Assembly (NCBI GenBank): GCA_002049455.2
Contig: KV919206.1
Span: 1-48,299, forward strand
DNA from: Porphyra umbilicalis
Taxonomy: Eukaryota > Rhodophyta > Bangiophyceae > Bangiales > Bangiaceae
Length of the DNA stretch: 48,299 nt
Direction of reading: 5' to 3'
Made by a program: the position numbers and the translations under genes. This document shows positions 11,716-22,211 of this stretch, in pieces. Position 1 is the first letter of the stretch. Each line of letters begins with the position of its first letter. The notes below the pieces were generated by a model, which was given only the letters and a program-made list of their open reading frames with translations, searched no databases and was not told the origin of the DNA.

Positions 11716-13362
11716 CTAGACGTTTTTCAAGTCCTCGACGGCGTCGGCCTGGTACTCGATCTCGTCTTCCTCGGCGTCACCGTCTACAATGGCATGAACG
11801 CCGACAGGCGGTCGGCGACGTTCGCGAGGGCGATACGGCTCGGCACACTGTGCGGCGAAGTGACCCGGCTTGTTACAGTTGTAAAAAATGTCAGCCCGAT
11901 TGGCTTGAGGGACGGCGGCCCGAGGGGGCGGCGGGGTGCGAACCGGTGTGACCGGTCGTTCCGTCGTCTTCCGCTGGTCCTGTGTCGCGTAAACGACTTT
12001 GATTGCCGTTGGGCGCGTCATCTTGAGCCGCCAGCGCAGCTTGTTGGTGCCGTCCCAGTACAAATGGGCAGTAGCAACCGTCTCGGATAAGGTCCGATCT
12101 GGTAATTGGTCATTCAAGACCCTAACGTGCGCTTGCACAAGGTCCGAAAGACCCGTTATGAAGACAGCCGTAACGTCTTGGATGTTGAACGACCCGTTCG
12201 GAAGATCGCACTGCGTTTCCACGCGGTGACCACAAGCCGTGGGCGCTTCGCTGTCTTGTTGCTTCATCGTAATAATGTCTTGGTAGGCGTTCGACATCGT
12301 TGCGTGTGTCGCATACTTCGAAAGAATCCAGTTGACGGCATCTCCGTATGTACGGAAGGCATAAGGCTTACGTCCGAAGGTGCTGTTAAGCGCGCCGGAA
12401 AAGGCCATCTTGGCGTTGCCGGCTAGTTGCAAGACCACGAGCGGAAGGGCTTGACCGTGAGTCAGCCCAGCCGCGTCGCTCGCGCGGCGGAAGGTCGTCA
12501 AGAACGTTAAGATGCCCAAGGGCAGGACTCCCGTGAACGGCTGTTGTCCGTGGAACGCTCCTTCTAAACGTTTGTTGAGACGGTGCCACCGCTGTGCCTC
12601 TTTATGCGTGAACGTCAGTTGAAGTCGGATGAGGAAGTACGTCCTGTAGTCCAGGGGGATCTTGAAGCGGCTATTAGCCGGGCGGATCACCTTGATCCTG
12701 TCGGCTTTCTCAAGTCGCTCCTTCCGTTTGGCGGGGGTCGCTGAGCGCTTGCGCGCTGTTGCGTCCGACTCGCTTGAGCTGTCGCTCGGCGAGGACCCAC
12801 TTGGGGGCGACGGCGGGCCTGGCGGCCCGTGGCCATCGTCCGAAGAGGACGTGTCCGTCGCGTTGAAATTGTCGTCGTCCGACGACGTCCGGTTTGACCC
12901 AGAAGCATAATCTTCGAAAGATGAGGAAGGCACGGCGTTAGCCGAATCGTCCTTGCGGACGGACTTGCCTATAGTCACCTTGCTTGTCTTCTTGACGTTC
13001 TTGGTCTTTTCGCCCGACTGATGGCGAGACTTTGCCACCCGGCGTTCCTCCTCGTGGGATTCGATCTCGCGCAGGGCCTCGACGTCGTCGACCAACTTGT
13101 CAATGGCTCGCACCCGAGACTCGATAGTCTCTCCTTGGGCCGTCAGGCGTCGTTGAAGTGCTTCAACGGCCGCCTTCAGGCTCTCCACCACCTGCATCTG
13201 CCCGGAGGAGGCTTGATCCGCAGAGATGGGAGGAGTAGCAGCACCATCCGTTGGGGCGTCAGAGGCGGCAAGAGTGCCTTGTCCCCCCCCCGGCGACCGG
13301 TAGCCAGCTGGCAGCTTGCCGTCTCTGGCTCGCCCATTGCCGCCGGTTCCACCAGAAGACAT
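11716..13362 (-). CDS. Gag polyprotein of chromovirus copy 1
   Basis: An open 548-residue ORF starts at ATG 13362, 230 bp inside the 5' LTR. The N-terminal part has a likely coiled coil (about residues 55-105). An acidic Ser/Asp-rich and Lys-rich linker follows, then a capsid-like region (FKIPLDYRTYFLIRLQLTF..., AVNWILSKYATHA). Near the C-terminus lies a zinc knuckle, YNCNKPGHFAAQC. The first Cys of this CCHC box is Phe (TTT in place of TGT), so zinc binding is probably lost although the ORF is open. Gag would coat the element RNA and form virus-like particles in the cytoplasm. Pol starts just downstream in the -1 frame, so a programmed frameshift is likely in intact relatives. Confidence 0.85.
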   Translation of the reverse strand: MSSGGTGGNGRARDGKLPAGYRSPGGGQGTLAASDAPTDGAATPPISADQASSGQMQVVESLKAAVEALQRRLTAQGETIESRVRAIDKLVDDVEALREIESHEEERRVAKSRHQSGEKTKNVKKTSKVTIGKSVRKDDSANAVPSSSFEDYASGSNRTSSDDDNFNATDTSSSDDGHGPPGPPSPPSGSSPSDSSSESDATARKRSATPAKRKERLEKADRIKVIRPANSRFKIPLDYRTYFLIRLQLTFTHKEAQRWHRLNKRLEGAFHGQQPFTGVLPLGILTFLTTFRRASDAAGLTHGQALPLVVLQLAGNAKMAFSGALNSTFGRKPYAFRTYGDAVNWILSKYATHATMSNAYQDIITMKQQDSEAPTACGHRVETQCDLPNGSFNIQDVTAVFITGLSDLVQAHVRVLNDQLPDRTLSETVATAHLYWDGTNKLRWRLKMTRPTAIKVVYATQDQRKTTERPVTPVRTPPPPRAAVPQANRADIFYNCNKPGHFAAQCAEPYRPRERRRPPVGVHAIVDGDAEEDEIEYQADAVEDLKNV

Positions 13363-13592
13363 ACTGGGACCTTTACAAAGTGTTCCGACTTGGCAAACGC
13401 CCTACGCGCCAACGTCGAAGATCACAACCGTGATGCCCCCGGCACCACGCCCACAAGTCGATGGTTAACGCCCCGCGTGCCAAGCGACCGTACGGACACC
13501 GTCACAATGCCACGAGGCAGCGAGAAAGTTCTCGGGAGCACCGTGCCGAGAGGCACGATGACGTCGAGGGTATTCCCTGGTGCTCCACCGAA
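13363..13592 (-). promoter_or_regulatory. gag leader with candidate primer-binding site
   Basis: This 230-bp leader lies between the 5' LTR and the gag ATG. Read on the minus strand, TGGAGCACCAGGG begins five bases after the LTR end and could be a tRNA primer-binding site, since such sites usually begin TGG. I could not match it to a particular tRNA. Confidence 0.35.
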
Positions 13593-13763
13593 TGTGGTAA
13601 TAATAACGTTAGTTCAATTACCAGTGTATTGGGACCAGGGGCTCATGAATTTGCCAAATTGGTGTTCACTCTGATACTGTACACTCAACACCAGCGATTT
13701 TTGAATCAGATAAGACTCTTCCCGTAACTTCTTGATTACGGATGAGATACATAGCCGCAGCTA

Positions 13764-14051
13764 GTGTCCATTCTACTGCTCCCGAGGCTCAAATGAGCTT
13801 CAGATGAGGCTCAAATGAGGCTCGCTCTCATATGGCCTGGAAACGCGGCCTTTTTGGGGTGTCTGGGGCACCCCCTCCGAGTTTTCATCGTACACAGCCG
13901 CCGAGTTGGCCCATGGGTAAGTGGACTGCGCTGAGTCCAGATCTTTTCTCAGAAAGAGCAGCCGAGGCCGGAACCTGGTCACAGAGAGGCATCAAAAATA
14001 GGCTCAAATGAGCCTGAGAGGCTCAAATGAGGCGGTCAGTAGAATGGACAC
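13764..14051. mobile_element. Mariner-type MITE, 288 bp, innermost of the nest
   Basis: The TIR GTGTCCATTCTACTG is at both ends in inverted orientation, with TA at 13762-13763 and 14052-14053. Just inside each end, GGCTCAAATGAG occurs twice (13790-13830 and 14000-14035), a subterminal repeat. It inserted into the terminal TA of the nested hAT-type element. Confidence 0.85.
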
Positions 14052-14124
14052 TAGGGTCGTGCAACACGCCCCTTTTTGAACGGCGTGTGGTCGTGACACG
14101 ATAAGACACGCCCTAAACACGCTC

Positions 14125-14770
14125 TTACACACTAAACACGCCCAACACGCCCATAAGTAACACCCATAAAAACTCCAAGTAGCACCTACCAATGCTCTGC
14201 CTTAACCGCTCCATACGATACACAATCTTGGCGCTGGCCAGATACCACGTCGTGTCAAACACATCCTTGAGCAGCACGTTGGTCTGACGAGGACCGCGGC
14301 CGCTGCCCGCCGTGCTCGACGCCCCACCCACCGCAGCAGCGACACCCTCCGTGCCGAAGCTCCGCGCCACGAACGCCTTGCAAATCCTCACAAGATCAGA
14401 CTCTCGGAGGCGAGGCTGCTGGCTGGCGCCGTTGATTTCCGACGCTTCTTCTTTTGCTGTCGCTTCTCCCCGCTCGCGGCATGCCTGGGACACCTCGTCC
14501 AACTATTGCGGTATGCTTCTGGCGTCGGATGCCAGGCCTGCGACCGCACCCGCGTTAGCGTCGCTCTCGTTGTCGGCAGCGGGGGGGGGGCTCCACTCGT
14601 TCTCGTAGTCATCATCGGGGTCCACCATTCCGTCGGCATCTTGACCAACATCGCCCATGCGGGACCCCTGTGACACCGTCTGGCGCGGCGCCGCCTCTTT
14701 GGGCAGCGCAGCTCGCGGTCGCAGCACTACATTGGTCATGTCGGGCAATCGGTGGGGGTCGAGTCGGTTG
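14125..14770 (-). pseudogene. Unrecognised ORF fragment in nested hAT-type element
   Basis: One minus-strand frame reads MTNVVLRPRAALPKEAAP from about 14740, then an acidic stretch (DPDDDYENEW). A single stop at 14503-14505 follows, after which the frame continues (LDEVSQACRERGEATAKEE..., LVRICKAFVARSFG) to 14125. A CKDC pair lies upstream. It could be what is left of a transposase or a captured gene. I cannot assign a family. Confidence 0.35.
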
Positions 14771-16772
14771 CAATCCTTACACGGCCACCTCACTGCAACC
14801 AACCTAACAAGTGCACATGAACCTGTAATTAAATACGCAAAAACCACGCCCCATGTTTGGGCAGGCGGGCTGGCGTGACACGCCCTGAACACGCGATAAA
14901 ACACGCCCTGGGCGTGTCAGTAAACACGCCTTGGGCGTGTTGCCGACCCTAGCGGCAGCCGATACAAGAAGGATATGAACAAGAATACGGATTCTATCCA
15001 AAATATATCAGATTATTGAACAAGTATGTCCGCTAAAATGTACTGTCAAGGCATGTTGTCAATAAAAAACAAAGAGCGGGTTGTGCTGCAAGTTGCAAAC
15101 GCGGCCCACGCCAGACCATGACCAGCAGTGAGCGTGCGAAGGTCAATGTGAGGCAAGGGGCTTCGGCTTTTGGTGTCCATCTTGGTATCTTGGTTAGCTT
15201 TATGTCTTGATACTCGTTCTGCTGCTTGTGGGCCTTCCATGAGGGGCCGCGCGCGACGATTGTCACAACTGTTTACTGTCGACGATCAGCCCTGAGTTTG
15301 CGCACTACAGTTCAGCAGTTTTCGAACTTGTACCTGCGTCTTTTGTCCCGACTTTGAGCATCGTGAGGAACCTGGCAAGTGAAGTCTCCTGAGTTAGTTG
15401 AATGCCTGCATCCCACGCAGGCTAAGTCATTGGACTTGCGTTTATCCTCTTTGGATCCATTCAATGGCGGCATCATTCAGATAAGTGTATGGAAAATCGG
15501 GCTCGTTAATTTTGAATACGAGTATATCCGCGTATATCTATCCATTATGTCAGAGTGCCATTTATTCATGAAAGCCCCTGATTGGGACCGACCGTAGCCA
15601 AGCAATAAAGCGAGTTCTATGGATGTCTCGGCGAGGAAGAAAGACCTTTTGGTGAAGGGCAGCCGATGGGGAGCCGGGTGGTGCCCACGATGGCGACCCC
15701 GGACCCTTGGTGATCTAATACAAACGAGGGCACTGGTCGATCGACCGTCCGATCACATGCGATTGTAATGAGTGTTGGGAGACAGCGAAGACAGGAAAGC
15801 GAACAAATAATAATAAATGAATAATGCGGAAGTACCCCCCCAAAGGGCATGCCACAGGCCAATTCGCACAGTACGTGGGCTTTGGCCAGTCAAGGGGGCT
15901 ACCGGTGGCAATTTGTCCATCGCGGGCGAAGATATGCTACATCTGGTGTGTTGGAGTCACGCCGCGGCGTCGTCGCACGGCCTTGCGCGTTCGCGCGGGT
16001 CTGCTGCATACAGATCGATCGATCGAAGGGCGGGAAGTGTCCGGCTTGACTCCAGTGCACGCAGAATCTACAGCAACGCAAACAAGGCGACGCTCAGCGG
16101 GATGCCAGGGACACCGAGCGGCAGTTTGAGCAAACCAATACTTCCCTAAAGCCAAGGCCTCAATGAACTTAAGGAACAACTTCTGAACATATATATGCTG
16201 AAGTCGAACGATCGATTCAATATTGCGGATTGTGGGCGCGTTCCGGATCGGACTGGACGCCTCAGCATCCGAGTTTACGTCGTTGTATATATATCTGCCG
16301 TCTTCATCGCAGTAGGGAGTGCACGCCATGTCGTGTCACGTCATGATGCGGCTCCACTCCCACTTAAGGGCAGTCTTCTGGGTCAATAGGCGGCCTTCTG
16401 ATTGCGTGAGAGTGTCGAGAACAGTGATTTTCTTCTTTTTTTATGCCGTACTGAAAGACATGGATGGGAGGGATGATCCAGGCTAAAGAGAAAAGGAACT
16501 CCTTAGCTCAGTAGATTACATGCGCCCCTGTGAGGCCATTGCGCCCCGCACCCCTCATCTGCCATGAGGACTATGCTGGCCTGGGAGCTGACGCTCATTG
16601 AGCCCTCGCTTGGCAACAATAAAACAGGCTTGGCAACAAGGAATAGCGGGTGTACACGAAAAGGAATCGCGGGGAGGGGGGCGGGGGCACGCCGCCACGT
16701 CGGTGAGGGGGCGTGGGCGGAGCGGAGCGGGACGGCCGCCCATCTGCGGGTGGGGTGGGGACGAGGGGTGAG

Positions 16773-17870
16773 TCAACAGGTCGACAGCGAGCGCGTTGAT
16801 GCCGCTCTGCGGCATCGTATGCTGAGCGGGCGCGGCCCGCGTGGCTCTGAAATCGGCCATCTGAGTTCAAGAGTGAGGAGCTCAACGCGCGCGTGAGTTC
16901 CAGGGTTTCCGAACAACCTGGGAGGGGGCCCCGGCGCGAGTTCAGGGGTTCTGGTCCATCTGGGGGGGGTGGCCCCATGTGCGGCTCCTGACCGATCGTG
17001 GGCGTTGGCGGGCGATCGTCGTAGATCGTGGCTCTGAGTGTAGAATGAAGCCCGATTTGTCACACCACTTTTCGACTCCTCCATTTTCTTGCCGGCCGGG
17101 TCTGCCCCACATTCCCCAGGCCGGCTTCCGGGCGCCAGCGCACCCGCCGCTGGCCCCCGCCCACATTCCCCCCCTGGAAGCGCCGCCCCCGTCGCCGGCC
17201 ACCGCCCCCGCCGCTGGCCACCGCCCCCGCCGCTGGCCGCCGCCCCCGCCGCGAACCGCCGCCCCCGCCGCGAACCGCCGCCCCCGCCGCCGGCCGCCGC
17301 CCCCGCCCCTGGCCGCATCCCCCGCCTTTGGCCGCCACCCCCGCCTTCAGCCGCCTTCCCCGCCGCCGTCGCCGCCCCCGTCGCCGCCGCCGCCCACACC
17401 CCTGCAACCGCCGCCCCCGCCCCTGGCCGCAGCCCGCGCCGCTGGCCGCTTCCCCCGCCGCCGGCCCAGCCGCCGCCGCCTCCCCTGCCGCTGCCGCTGC
17501 CTGGCCGATGGCAGCCGCCCCCGCTGCCGAAGCGGCCCCCATCGCGGCCTCCGCCCCTGCCACTGACCGCGGCTCCCGTTGCCGTCACCGTCACCCCCGC
17601 CTTTGTCAGCTGCCTCCTCCCGCGGTTGTCCTTCTTGGTGCTGGCCGCCTTTTCCACGGCTGGCTGCTTTGCCCCCCTCTTGTCGCCGCCCTCGCCCCTT
17701 GCTGCTTTTTCTTCCCCTGGCGACGGCTTCTCCTGCTGCCACCGTCCCCGCCGGTGCTCGGAGGCCGCGACCCCGGCGCGTGTGCGGTTGGCAGCAGGGC
17801 GAGCCGTCGGTGGCGCTTGGTGGGCGGCCACGCCTTGTGTTGAGGTGGGTGGTCCGCGCTTGTCGTTCAT
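16773..17870 (-). CDS. Gly/Arg-rich low-complexity ORF, doubtful
   Basis: From ATG 17870 a 365-residue frame reads MNDKRGPPTSTQ, then a Lys/Glu-rich part (EEKAARGEGGDKRGAKQ) and a long Gly/Arg/Ala stretch lying in the repeat arm. Upstream (17880-18180) is a pyrimidine-rich tract of GCTGCTGCCTCCCC-type units. The composition could be an RGG-type RNA-binding tail, but GC-rich repeats make such frames by chance. The matching arm at 20080-20460 does not keep one frame. I consider a real gene less likely than not. Confidence 0.2.
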   Translation of the reverse strand: MNDKRGPPTSTQGVAAHQAPPTARPAANRTRAGVAASEHRRGRWQQEKPSPGEEKAARGEGGDKRGAKQPAVEKAASTKKDNRGRRQLTKAGVTVTATGAAVSGRGGGRDGGRFGSGGGCHRPGSGSGRGGGGGWAGGGGSGQRRGLRPGAGAAVAGVWAAAATGAATAAGKAAEGGGGGQRRGMRPGAGAAAGGGGGGSRRGRRFAAGAAASGGGGGQRRGRWPATGAALPGGECGRGPAAGALAPGSRPGECGADPAGKKMEESKSGVTNRASFYTQSHDLRRSPANAHDRSGAAHGATPPRWTRTPELAPGPPPRLFGNPGTHARVELLTLELRWPISEPRGPRPLSIRCRRAASTRSLSTC

Positions 17871-20140
17871 GGAAGGGTGGCGGAAATTGTGGGACAGGCA
17901 GCGGCGGCGAGGGGAAGCAGCGACGACGTGGGGATCCAGCATCGGCGGGGGAAACCGTAGGGGAGGGGGGGGACTAGCGGCGCTGATCGGGACCAGCCAC
18001 GGTGAGGAAAGAGCAAAAGCGGTGGGGGGGGGCAGAAGCGGTGTGGGGAGGCAGCAGCGGTGCGGGGAGACAGCAGCGGTGGGGGGAGGCACAAGTGACA
18101 TGGGGGAGGCAGCAGTGATAGGGGGAATGCAGCGAAGGTCGAGGGAGACAAAAACGGTAGGGACAGGCATCAGGGACAGGGGAAGCAGATGCTGTGTCCG
18201 AAAGCAACGTTTAGTGGGGAGGTGACGGAGGATGCATCGGTGCTGGGGGGAAGCAACGGGGAACCGGGACAGCCGGGAGATGGCCTCATCTGAGAGCGTG
18301 TCAGACACAGGCTAAACGACAAAAAGGCACTGACGACGGTAGTCGTAGCCGTCCTGGAACCAGCTGGAGGGGGCAAGGAGGCAGAAGACACTGGAGACGG
18401 CTCCAACATGCAGTGCGAATGGGCCCCCTCTGACAGTGTTTCAGATCCAGTGTGATCGGGAGATCGAGACTGATATTGCTGATCCCCGAATTTTGTCCTG
18501 GTGGACAGAAACTGACTTGCGGACCGACTCTCTCCACCAATCAGATGCGCCCCTGGGACTGACTTGGTTCTCCTGATGGCTTACATGTGCCCATGCAGCC
18601 TGGAAATCATCATCAGCTCCTCTTCTTTGCTGCACTTCTGGCGAGGAGACAGTAGAAAATCTCAAGATCTCGCGTGGGCAGCTTGCTCCGTGCCAAGAAA
18701 AGCGGATCAAGCGGCAACAAACAGTGAGTTCTGCTCGACGCAAGGTCCTGGCACCGAGTCCGGGCTTTCTATTGGCACCGATGCCTTCTTACTGTCGTTT
18801 TAAACCAATAGAGTGCTCTTATTCAGAGTCAGTCTCTGGCTCTGTCCCCCAGGACAAAATTCGGGGATCAGCAATACTTTCCAATCCAGTGGATCATGCA
18901 TTTTCCCTGACACTGCTCAATCCAGTGGGTCGCGCCCCTGCGCTTCTCTTGCTGCCTATTACAGTTACGCATCTTTTTGTTGGACAAAAAGAAGGCACGG
19001 CATACCTCCTGCATCACTCTTTCCCATTTTGTTTTACTTTTGTGGGAGATGGTATGGTCTGGTCACCGCCGCGTTAGCCGCCGTCATCTGGTCCAAGGAG
19101 AGGAAGCATACGACACGTCCGGGGCAAACTCGACCAAAACATCACTTTCTCATAGAGAATCGTTCCTGCTGCTCTGAAAGGTCCTGGGAACCTAAACGTA
19201 GGTCGTAAAGTGTACAAATACCTCCTTCCTACTTTTCTCGCCCCTCCAAGCTCAAAGCGGCCAGATATGCCGCTGCCTCCCTTTAGTGAACTGTCCTTCT
19301 GCTGGACAACGTTTTCTGTGCTTCGGCTTCTGTACATCGCTTAAACTCGACAGAGGCAAAAAAGCCAGAGCAGGAGGGTCGTAGGATGCCCACAGCGCGT
19401 AGCGTCCTTTCAGCCAACCTAGCCACCCCAGTATTGTTCGTACGAGTCGCCTGCGGGGGCGGCGTGCTGCCAAAGCACTCTTGGCCCTCTCTTACAGTCC
19501 CGTGGTATCCCTGCTCACACGTATCCGTGTCCTATGACCAGTCATGGGCGGATGCATCATTGACGTACTCTGGCACCTGCTGGCAACAGGAGGCCACCAC
19601 CGGCCCATGTGGTCAACTACAGTACTCTGCCAAGGCTCTCTAGACGCGCATTGCACTATGCGCGGACTCAGAAGCACTGCAACATCCAGTACGAGCCGAA
19701 AACAGAAGACGCATAACCCCCCCTGCTCGCATGTCCCCCTCTCACCCACATCCACTCTCCACTCCAGCTTCTGCTGCGCTACCATCATTGGCAGCAGACC
19801 GACTAAAAGCGAGGCACTCGGTCGACAGCTTGGCCTTCCTCGGGCGCCTCCCTGCCGAGCAACACCAACGCTGGCCAGGACCGCCGCTAGCAGCTTCAAC
19901 CGCCAGTCACCGAAACCAGCCGCCCCACCCACACCCCACGGCCGCGGCCCGGCCACCCCAACACCCGCCTGCTACAGCCGCCGCCCAACACCGACGACCC
20001 GCCCCGCTGAAGTCTATGCATACGCCAGGGCTTCCGCCGGCGAAAGACTGTGGGGGTGACGGCCAGCGGCGGAGGTTAAGGCGGCGGCTGGGGCTACGGC
20101 CGTACCCGGGGGCGACGGCGGCGGCTGGGGCTACGGCCGG
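17585..20140. other. Central part of the foldback element
   Basis: The loop between the arms holds the pyrimidine-rich repeat tract (17880-18180), one MITE (18476-18874) and 1.2 kb of sequence with no recognisable gene. From 19700 the forward strand is Pro/Ser/Ala-rich in translation without a motif. Confidence 0.4.
18476..18874. mobile_element. Mariner-type MITE, 399 bp, copy A
   Basis: The TIR TTGCTGATCCCCGAATTTTG is at both ends, with TA at 18474-18475 and 18875-18876. The interior is nearly the same as the MITE at 21449-21842, which lies in the opposite orientation. It belongs to the same TIR family as the MITE at 11016. Confidence 0.88.
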
Positions 20141-21448
20141 CGCCGGTGACGGCGCCTGCGACGGGAGCCGCGGTCAGCGGCGGGCGCGGAGGCCGCGGTG
20201 GCGACGGCTTCGGCAGCGGGGGCGGCTGCCACCGGCCAGGACGGCGGCAGCGGCGGGGGAGGCGGCGGGGGCTGGAACAACGGCGGGCGGCGGCGGAAGC
20301 GGCCAGCAGCGGGCCGGCGGCTAGCGGTGGGGGCGGCGGCCGGCGACGGGGGCGGCGCTTCTTGGGTCTGAATGAGGGAGGAGGCCAGCGGCGAGCGCGC
20401 TGGTGCCCGGCAGCCGGCCTGGGGAATGGGGGGCAGTCCTGGCCAGCAAGAAAATGGAGGTGTCGAAAAGTGGTGTGACAAATCGGGTTTCATTCTACAC
20501 TCAGAGCCACGATCTACGACGATCGCCCGCCAGCGCCCACGATCGGCCAGGACCCACACATGGGGCCACCCCCCCCAGATGGGCCAGAACCCCTGAACTC
20601 GCGCCGGGGCCCCCTCCCAGATGGCCCGGCAATCCTGGAACTCGTGGGGCCCGAGTTCTATACCCTTGAACTCATTGAAACTCTTCCTTCATCGTCGCGT
20701 CCCGCCGGCTGCCCCTTTCTGCCCCAAGCATCCCCATCCCCCATCCAATCCCATCGTGGATGGGCGTTTATGGGCGCTGTGGGCGCCCTCCCATTTCCCA
20801 GCGGCGATGGGTTTGGGTGGGCTTTTGAGTCCGGAGCGAGCCGGTGACACGAGGCCATCGAGTCTGGCGAGGCCGTTTCTTTTATGCTTGCTCGAGACCG
20901 CGGAGGTAATTCAAGGTGAGATTGGGCCAGCATCGTCTCTTTGCCTACCGCAAGACCTGCTAACTGTAGCCCCCATTCCTGTCGAGCGTGGCACACCATG
21001 CGCGGCGGCATGGCACGCCACGCGCGGTGCGGCCGCCGCGATGACCGCGGATCCTGGATATCCTCCAACAAAATTTACCGTTTTGATAGTATATATTGCC
21101 AAGCCTGTTTTATTGTTGCCAAGCGAGGGCTCAATGAGCATCAGCGCCCAGGCCAGCATGGTCGTCATGGCCGATGAGGGGTGCGAGCCGAAATGGCCTC
21201 ACAGGGGCACATGTCATCTACTGAGCTTAGGAGTTCCTTTTCTCTTTAGCCTGGAGGAACCCTCCCATCCGTGTCTCTCAGTGCGGCATAAAAAAAAAAG
21301 AAGAAAATCACTGTTTTCGACACTCTCACGCAATCAGAAGGCCGCCTATTGACCCAGAAGACTGCCCTTAAGTGGGGGTGGAGCCGCACCATGACGCGAC
21401 ACGACATGGCCTGCACTCCCTACGGCGATGAAGACGGCAGATATGATA

Positions 21449-21842
21449 TTGCTGATCCCCGAATTTTGTCCTGGGGGACAGAGCCAGAGACTGACTCTGA
21501 ATAAGAGCACTCTATTGGTTTAAAACGACAGTAAGAAGGCATCGGTGCCAATAGAAAGCCCGGACTCGGTGCCAGGACCTTGCATCGAGCAGAACTCACT
21601 GTTTGTTGCCGCTTGATCCGCTTTTCTTGGTACGGAGCAAGCTGCCCACGCGAGATCTTGAGATTTTCTACTCTCTCCTTGGCAGAAGTGCAGAAAATAA
21701 GAGAAGCTGATGTTGATTTCCAGCCTGTATGGGCATATGTCAGCAATCAGGAGCACCAAGTCAGTCCTAGGGGCGTATCTGATTGGTAGAGAGAGTCGAT
21801 CCGCAGTCTCTGTCCACGAGGACAAGATTCGGGGATCAGCAA
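21449..21842. mobile_element. Mariner-type MITE, 394 bp, copy B
   Basis: The TIR TTGCTGATCCCCGAATTTTG is at the left, with a matching inverted right end, and TA at 21447-21448 and 21843-21844. The other arm of the foldback element (near 16275-16310) shows the site without the insertion, which confirms the boundaries. Confidence 0.9.
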
Positions 21843-22211
21843 TACAATGACATAAACTCGGATGCTGAGGCGTCCAGTCCGATCCGGAACGCGCCCACAA
21901 TCTCAACAGAGAACAACATTGAATCGATCGATCGACTTCAGCATACAGATGATCACAAGGTGCTCGTTAAGTTCATTCAGACTTGGCTTTAGCGAAGTAT
22001 TGGTTAGCTCAAGCCGCCGCTCGGTGTCCCTGGCATCTCGCTGAGCGGCGCCTTGTTTGCATTGCTGTAGGTGTTTCGCGTGCACTTGAGTCAAGTCGGA
22101 CACTTCCCGCCCTTCGATCGATCGAACTGTATGCAGCAGACCCGCGCGCGCGCGGAAACTCGTGCGACAACGCCGCGGCGCACCAGACACGTCCCCCCTC
22201 GAACACCACTA

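Larger units (their letters stand above)
13762..14951. mobile_element. Second hAT-type element nested in the first
   Basis: The left end TAGGGTCGTGCAACACGCCC is interrupted directly after its first TA by a MITE. The right end, reverse-complemented, is TAGGGTCGGCAACACGCCC. The flanks GCCGCAGC (13754-13761) and GCGGCAGC (14952-14959) agree at seven of eight positions, as expected for an aged 8-bp target duplication. Both ends carry many ACACGCCC words, which look like subterminal transposase-binding repeats. Confidence 0.78.
13636..15580. mobile_element. Non-autonomous hAT-type element, 1,945 bp
   Basis: The ends are CAGGGGCTCATGAAT on the left and, reverse-complemented, CAGGGGCTTTCATGAAT on the right. 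The target duplication ATTGGGAC is exact at 13628-13635 and 15581-15588. Eight-bp duplications with CAGGG termini are typical of hAT elements. No transposase is present; 13762-14951 is itself a nested element, and 14952-15580 holds only AT-richer sequence with no gene that I can support. Confidence 0.88.
3350..15941 (-). mobile_element. Ty3/gypsy chromovirus, copy 1, with antisense gene
   Basis: Two LTRs in the same orientation (3350-3746 and 13593-15941, the latter split) bound an element read right to left: gag, protease, reverse transcriptase, RNase H, integrase, chromodomain and a C-terminal extension. A forward-strand ORF then lies between pol and the 3' LTR. Without the insertions the element is about 10.2 kb. 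The flanks CCTCA and TCTGG do not match, so there is no target duplication; the left flank appears to have been replaced by the inverted duplication. Gag is open, pol has several stops and shifts, and the antisense ORF is broken. The copy is dead but its structure is complete. Confidence 0.85.
13593..15941 (-). repeat. 5' LTR of chromovirus copy 1, split by a nested insertion
   Basis: The LTR lies in two pieces, 13593-13635 (43 bp) and 15589-15941 (353 bp). Together they give 396 bp, against 397 bp for the other LTR. The split is a hAT-type insertion with an exact 8-bp duplication, ATTGGGAC. The right end ...GATATGCTACA touches the long-TIR element that starts at 15942/15943. Confidence 0.88.
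15942..22187. mobile_element. Long-TIR (foldback) element, about 6.2 kb
   Basis: The segment from 15943 rightward matches the reverse complement of the segment ending at 22187, starting TCTGGTG on both sides and including an ATCGATCGATCGAAGGGCGG block (16016 region and 22118 region). The match runs through 16640, resumes at about 16850 and continues through low-complexity GC repeats to about 17585 (partner near 20140). Arms are therefore about 1.6-2 kb with internal differences. The right arm contains an extra MITE. No target duplication is visible, because the LTR abuts the left end. No transposase was recognised. A MULE-like or foldback origin is possible. Confidence 0.7.
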
